From assembly GCA_030737875.1 (NCBI GenBank), contig CM060910.1, positions 247,412,427 to 247,476,426 on the forward strand: 64,000 nt of DNA, written 5' to 3'. Position numbers and translations under genes: made by a program. This document shows positions 58,222 through 64,000 of this stretch, one piece after another. Source of the DNA: Allium sativum. Its lineage: Eukaryota; Streptophyta; Magnoliopsida; Asparagales; Amaryllidaceae. Under the pieces are notes generated by a model that was not told where the DNA came from, did no database searches, and saw nothing but the letters and a program-made list of their open reading frames with translations. Every line of letters starts with the position of its first letter. The first letter of the stretch is position 1.

Positions 58222-60221
58222 CTGTCTTTCCCAACATTACACTATTCTCCAAACGTGCGGACATCAACCTTCTCATAGCACGCACCCGTCCTTGCTACAA
58301 CTCCCCTCCTGGAACATGCGGACATCGAGAACCCCACTGACCATCACGACAACTTCTTTTCACCAATACATGCGCTAGCTCCTTTGTTTCTAATGCCAAC
58401 GTTTAAACCTTGCAGCTCATGCATCCTATTCCAAGCCAATGCCCACCTACGCTCCTTCTTCTACACAATGGGCACGCTCCAACAATGTAATATCTGAACA
58501 CCCTTTGCTGCTTCTTGGGGTTGCATGCAATGAGCATGGCAACGTTACAAATATTTGGCTTCTTCCTCCCGTACACCGGAAACACACACCGTCTGTACCC
58601 AAACCTGACCCAATATTCACCGCAAAAAGTCTCCACCTGACCTTGAAGTCAAACTTCCCTCCTCTAGTACAAACATAACGCCACTACTTTTCTTTTTGCA
58701 CAATACATGCAGCTTCCAGTACATATAAACCTCCCACCGCCTTATCCCAAACAACTTCGACCCACTGCTGCTCCAGGAACTCAGCAAATGTTGGTCTGCG
58801 TCGAAGAGAAACAGCACAGATCTTTATTCATGAGCATGTCGAACTTAATGTACCCACGTAGGTCCTTAGCTGCTTCACGTTTTCATCTCATCCCCCTCCT
58901 TCTCGTCATACCAACAAAGAACATCATACACCACTCCTCTCCGATGTGTTCCGGTGCATGCTCCCTCACGTTCTCCTCTTTTTTTTTTCTTTTTTCTTTG
59001 ATTTATAAAGTTGGGTTTTTCTCTTCTATCGTCTGGAGTTTTTTTTGTGAGAACGAGATTGAGAGTTTATATAATGTGAAGGTCCTTAGCGATGAAGTAT
59101 TATAGGATAGCTAGCTACAGTTTAGGGGATGGCTGACCATACATGGATGTTAAGTTATACAGGTGACCATACCTATAGGATATAGTGGACTACAACATCT
59201 AGCGTGTGAAGAAGGATGTGAACCGCTGTATCATTACTTAGTTGTTAAGTATTAGCACGAAGGGTGTACTGTGGTTTCATTCTAGCCATGTGATTTCATT
59301 TTCAATGATAGCAGCATGATTTATGGGATAGGTGTATGGCTCTTTGATTTAAGTCACTATTGCTTTACATCACAGTGGACCTGGATGCTACTTTGAAATT
59401 ATAGATGTTGAAAGTGTTGTTGAGAGAAAAGGATATGTTCAGTAATATGCATGTAAAAGGGACGTTTCAAGCCTCTTGTCGCCATTTTACTTTGAGCACT
59501 GTCGTGTACTGATCATTTCTGAATATTGCTTATACATGAGTCCTATATGTTTTTACTTTATGTTGTAATTTTTAGCGTACCGTATTACATAAGGTTTCGT
59601 CCATGTCCGAGCTATTACGGACGGAAATAAAAATACAGTCGTGTTTAGCGAGGTGCCACGATCCGAAAAATATAATAATACCGGTAGTTTGACTTATATT
59701 TTGAAATCCCGAAATACCGATACAGGGTACACAGTACTCCCAATAAAAAGTTGTGTATTTAATTAATTAAAAATTCCAGTAAAATTCTAAAAATAAAATT
59801 ATCGCTGCGCCTCAAAAGAACCTTGTCCCGGTTTGCAACCGATATCAAGTTATATCCAAATAACTGTTACGGTCGATATATGATTTCACAGCGACTTTTC
59901 AAATATTTGATTTGGACATATCTTGCAGTATATACGACGAAATCTTGGTTTTTCACTTCTGTTGGAAAAATACAGTTCAACAGATTCCAACGCTTCTTGT
60001 TTCGAAGTAATCTGATTTAAAACGAGTCCGGTACACGCAGTTGAAGTTCAGAACGTTAAATTACGAACTGCCGCGATATTTCGGGCTCAATTATATTTAA
60101 TATATATTTTTCTACGTTCAACTTCGTTTTAATTAATATATAAATCCACTTATATTCTGATTCAATATTTAAACTGATTTAAATATTCAAATACCAACCG
60201 ACAAAAATGCGAGACGTTACA

Positions 60222-60234
60222 GACCTTCCCCCTT
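60222..60234 (-). other. Element G polypurine tract (complement)
   Basis: GACCTTCCCCCTT on the plus strand; purine-rich on the minus strand directly before the 3' LTR, with TTTCGTCCTCGAAAT just inside, the complement of the GGACGAAA block seen in C and D. Confidence 0.85.
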
Positions 60235-61815
60235 AAAATAATTTCGTCCTCGAAATTGCTAAGATAGGGAAAATGCTACAATCTCTGTTATAACATGGTT
60301 AAAAATCTTTTTGGTTTACTTCATAATTCCAGTTTCCACTGAACTGATTATTTCCAATTAAAATATTAATTCCTTATTATTTCGAATATTTTCAAAATTT
60401 CTGAAAATTTCCTAATAGCTTAAATTTTCAGAGAATCTCGCCAGCATCTACTCTGCACGGCTCACTCGGTACTATAACAACTTGCCACTCCGGCCCTTCT
60501 CCAATCCAAAAGAAAATCAAACAGCCAAACGGCTTGCCCAAACTGACTCATAAAAAATCTCATACTCGTATATAAACGTGTACCTTCTCTGTTGGGCATT
60601 CAACTCTATCTCTGCCATCTGCTATCAAACCAGCATATCCAAGCATCCTTGGTTGATCTCCCATCAATCCATTCTCAAACCAGTCTTTCGCTTTTACCAA
60701 GCCAAATTTCAATTTCAACTACGATTCCACTCTCAGTTCTTAACCTTGTTAAGTTTTATTACGAGATTCCATTTACTGATTTATTTCTCAAATCAGTTAT
60801 CTCCATCTCTAATTCAAAATTCGATTCTTATTCTCCAAGAATCAATTCATTTTTAATAACTCGAATCTCCAATATTTTTCTTTTATAATTTTCATTCTGG
60901 ATCTTTCCAAATTCAGTCTAGTTTTGTTATCTTTGTTTAAATTCCATTTTTACCATTTTAACTCTATAAGTTAAGTTTTTATTTAAGAATTCAAATTCCT
61001 GGGATTTATTTCAAATCAGTTTGAAATCATATATAATTCAAAACATTTGAATTTCTGACAACTTGTTTCTCAAACAATACAAAACAAAATCTTTGGTAGT
61101 AATCCGTCACTTACCAGCTCGAAAATGAACACCGACAATGTCGCGATCATCATCGGAATTTATTTTCCAACCATCGAGGTGAGTTCAATACTATATTGCT
61201 TTAAAAACTCATTAATAATCACTCTATTTTTGAAATTACTTCAAAATATCTTTCATAGCACTTGAAAAACAAATTTTCAAATCTCCCAGGATTTTAAAAT
61301 TCCCTTATATTTAATTCAAATTCAATTTCAATTCTTTTCCAAGTTTCTAGAGTTTTATTTCAATTCTCGTTTTTAATTCAGATTCAGCTCATCTGATTTT
61401 GCATATCATACTTATATAATATTTCGATTGGTAGTTTATATAACCAACTCAATTATAATCCTGCTCGATCATAATAATGATCACATATCCAATATATTAT
61501 ATTAATATCAAGATATACACTTCTTTTTATATCAAAATATACTTTGGGTAAAATTGTTTCATTTACCCTCTTTTCAAAACATACTGTGTCGAATTACTCT
61601 GTTCAAGAGTTTAGAAACACCTATCGACTCAGTTTGCATTACTGTTTCGACCAGAATTCATAACTACTCGACTGACCAGTCAACACAATATAAAACGGTT
61701 TTTATATTGATTACAAATACGTGCTCATATATATACACTCAACTCAATCTAGAGTATTACTAACTCCATCTCTATTGAGTTACGCCACAGAGCCAAGGTA
61801 ATCACTTAACCTTCA
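60235..61815 (-). other. Element G non-coding interior
   Basis: About 1.6 kb between polypurine tract and primer site. Pyrimidine-rich on the plus strand. I find no gag, protease, RT, RNase H, integrase or chromodomain motif on either strand; the open frames near 60578-60888 are low complexity. Confidence 0.75.
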
Positions 61816-61827
61816 GCTCTGATACCA
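61816..61827 (-). other. Element G primer binding site (tRNA-iMet, complement)
   Basis: GCTCTGATACCA on the plus strand, the complement of TGGTATCAGAGC, two bases from the LTR. It fixes the element orientation as minus. Confidence 0.93.
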
Positions 61828-61829
61828 TC

Positions 61830-64000
61830 TGTAACGGCGGGATTTTCGACCCAGAAAATCAACATAAAAACACACTGTTGACTATTCAAGCATCGAAAAC
61901 ACCAGGACATTAATAGAAGAATTTAGAGGGTGAGAAAGAAAAGATAGAACTAATAGAATAGAAGAAGAAGAAGATCACAACTGAACAGAATCAGAGTAAC
62001 ACGAAACTCGCAGCGGAACAAAATAAGATGTATTATATAACATAACTTTGAATACAAAACTGTATTGTATATACATACCATTATCAGAGTACAATACATC
62101 ATATCACAGCGGAAATAACTCTACATAACTAATGGTGAAGCTTCCTGCTTTTGAGCTCCTCCAAGTGAATCTGCAAAGCCTGAAACACTTGACTGCCCGT
62201 ACAAATTTGGGCACCCAAGAGTTTAGGGAAAACAAACAAAATAAACTCTGGGTCAGTCATGGGACTGGTGTGAGAAAATTCCAACCATACTGTTTAACTT
62301 TGAAAATCCTTTTCAAACAAGAAGATAATAGTAAGACTAGCCCACACATGAACATGGACGGTTTTTACCTTACTATAATCCAAAATACTTTGATATCGAA
62401 ACCAGTGATATTATGATAATGTCTAAACAAATAATTATCCAAGTAGCAGAACGCTTGCATCTCACATTCCACATATATATATATAGCATAAAATCATAAA
62501 CCACAGGGTGCTTAGTGGAGAATGGATTTCAATAGACAAGGTATGGGAGCACCTTCTGAATAGTGTACTCTAGAGGGGATACACTCAGGGTTCAACAAGA
62601 ACGTCTTGCAACCCGGCCACACATGACCGCTCACTCATTTAGCTTGAGTGTCGCGAATATATTGCCACCACGGTTGCAGGCCATCCAACCGTCATCCGAA
62701 GATACAGAATCGAAAAGAAGTATAAATATGAATTTTCTCTAGATCGGTGACAATACACCCTGCTTGGGAATGACCCAACTAGCCATGCTGCCTAGCCCAA
62801 CTTTTGTTACTTCCTGGTTGTGAGGCTAGAGGCTATGTCTATCTTCAGAACATCTGATCACCATTCACTTTGAATGTCACTTCGTCAAATCCGTAATCAC
62901 ATATTGATTACACAAATGCACACTGGGTGTAGAATAAAGAGAAGTTATATTCTCCCCACCAACTTGGTATATTCGTAAAATCAACGGCGTGACCGTTGGA
63001 AATACTCTGTCAGACACTCGTCCATACAAGTTGTCCTGGGACTGGACAAACAAATAAACATCATTCTAGAACTGGACGACCCTTGTATTTAACTTCGTCT
63101 TCAATTATCTTCACCATATCTAATCGCACGCTTATGCCTATACGGAGTGGTTTTCAGATAACATATCCAAACGGTCTCTCCGTATTGACAACGATGGTAA
63201 AAGCACTTCGATAGTCAGTTGTTTAACTATCGAAGTAAAAACAAACATTCATTCAAATGTATAACTAGACATCACACAAGCACGGGTACATTTTATTTAA
63301 CATTCGAATTTATTATTCGAATTCTCATATCTTACCAGATATTTCTCAAATCCCGTTTAACCTTTTTACACTTTCTTGGAAAACATTTCCAGTTATTATA
63401 AACTCTCTTTCATGTTCTAGAAAAATATACGTTCGGAACATTTCCATTCTTTCCACGTTCTTTATTTTCTACACTTGGGTAATCTACCCTATTTACATTG
63501 GAAAATATTTCCAATTTCATTTTCCTTTTAATCGACTCAACGTTCACTTTTAAAACATTATTCACTTTGAAATGTGAATACCATCCCTTATCTTGTTTAC
63601 TGAAATCTCTTTCATAACTTATATATTCCTATTCCATTTTATACTCTATTTCTAAGTCAACTTCTTATCAAAACAATATCCAGTTGATGACTAAATATCG
63701 ATTCCTATCCTATTAACATTTATTTGTTTAAAACTAAATGTTAATCATCCTATCCGATTTTAATCCCTAATAATGATTTACTTTAATATATTCGACATCA
63801 TCGAATTCTAGTTCCAAATCCTAATGGTTTAATTCTAACCATATTTCGAACATCGAAATGTTGTCATCGTTTTCTAACACGATTCTCCAATTCTTTTTCT
63901 AAACTCTTCTTATATTTCTTTGAACCAACGTCGTTACTTATTGCTCTAGAATAAGTGGATTTCAAACCAAACTGTTACATTCCCTAGGAAGTGCTGCTAT
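61830..64000 (-). repeat. Element G 5' LTR, partial
   Basis: Matches 54286-56459 with scattered substitutions and small indels; continues beyond the window. Confidence 0.9.

Larger units (their letters stand above)
54286..60221 (-). repeat. Element G 3' LTR (5936 bp)
   Basis: Very long LTR. Features in plus coordinates: 7-bp terminal hairpin GATTTTC/GAAAATC near 54298-54317, proposed acceptor complement (54636-54637), CAGTC/GACTG hairpin (54710-54723), tandem duplications (56500-56735 and 56745-56841), donor complement ACTCAC (57806-57811) and a minus-strand TATA box (58214-58221). The longer open frames in it (for example 58707-59105) have no recognisable domain. Confidence 0.88.
54286..64000 (-). 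mobile_element. Non-autonomous giant-LTR chromovirus G (minus strand, truncated by window)
   Basis: Two direct copies beginning TGTAACGGC(A/G)GGATTTTCG at 54286 and 61830. The first is complete (5936 bp, to GAGACGTTACA at 60221). A purine-rich tract (as its complement) follows at 60222-60234 and the complement of the tRNA-iMet site at 61816-61827, two bases before the second copy. The element therefore runs right to left: the second copy is its 5' LTR (cut at the window end), the first its 3' LTR. The interior is only 1608 bp and has no pol or gag motif in any frame. The LTR copies match closely over the 2.17 kb visible. Confidence 0.9.

Noticed and set aside
58403..59105. Overlapping open frames on both strands in LTR G
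   Set aside because: No recognisable domain and they lie inside a repeat; chance frames in a less AT-rich stretch.

Overview
This window is plant nuclear DNA made almost entirely of transposable elements. I find no host gene, rRNA, tRNA or CRISPR array that the sequence supports. The evidence for a flowering plant is: Ty3/Gypsy chromoviruses of Tekay/Del type with LTRs of 3-6 kb, initiator-tRNA-Met primer sites (TGGTATCAGAGC), a Ty1/Copia element, remnants of a plant pararetrovirus, 5-bp target duplications and an AT-rich base composition. The species cannot be told from the sequence. Such deep nesting is typical of heterochromatin in a large genome.

Layout. 1-2349 is a flank without recognisable genes. 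2350-42701 is one old Copia element (B, about 4.15 kb net) that has been broken open three times by chromoviruses. Element A (2391-24568, target copy ATAAG) sits in the 5' LTR of B and has its own 3' LTR split by the young, intact element C (12581-24199, target copy CTTAG). Element D (27765-38683, target copy TACTC) splits the B reverse transcriptase/RNase H region. Solo LTR E (38945-42034, target copy CTCGT) splits the B RNase H. 42702-43990 is an AT-rich flank. 43991-48912 is a minus-strand solo LTR, F (target copy ATAAT). 48913-53150 holds decayed endogenous pararetrovirus segments arranged head to head. 53151-54285 is unassigned with a minus-strand promoter-like stretch. From 54286 to the window end is G, a minus-strand non-autonomous element with a 5.9-kb LTR, 1.6 kb of non-coding interior and the start of its second LTR.

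Function. Only C has an intact gag-pol reading frame (15932-20443, chromodomain at its end). Its LTRs differ only in TA-repeat length in the stretches compared, so it is the youngest. A and D lack most of pol but keep the leader, small protease/integrase/chromodomain islands, the 3' UTR and the polypurine tract. They could have moved only with proteins from a C-like partner.

The most interesting signal is in the LTRs. Chromovirus families that differ strongly in sequence share an ordered set of structures: a U3 inverted repeat, TATA box, a GTAAGT-type donor, a tandem ~95-nt hairpin, an array of GGTTAAGT/ACTTAACC inverted repeats, a hairpin with a TTGATAC loop (A, E and weakly C), a CAGNC/GNCTG hairpin containing a CTGAC branch-point-like motif about 380-430 nt before the LTR end, a polypyrimidine-CAG acceptor, and a terminal hairpin next to the primer site. 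Several stems change by compensating pairs. I infer a 2.0-3.4-kb intron inside each LTR and selection on RNA structure. This has not been tested.
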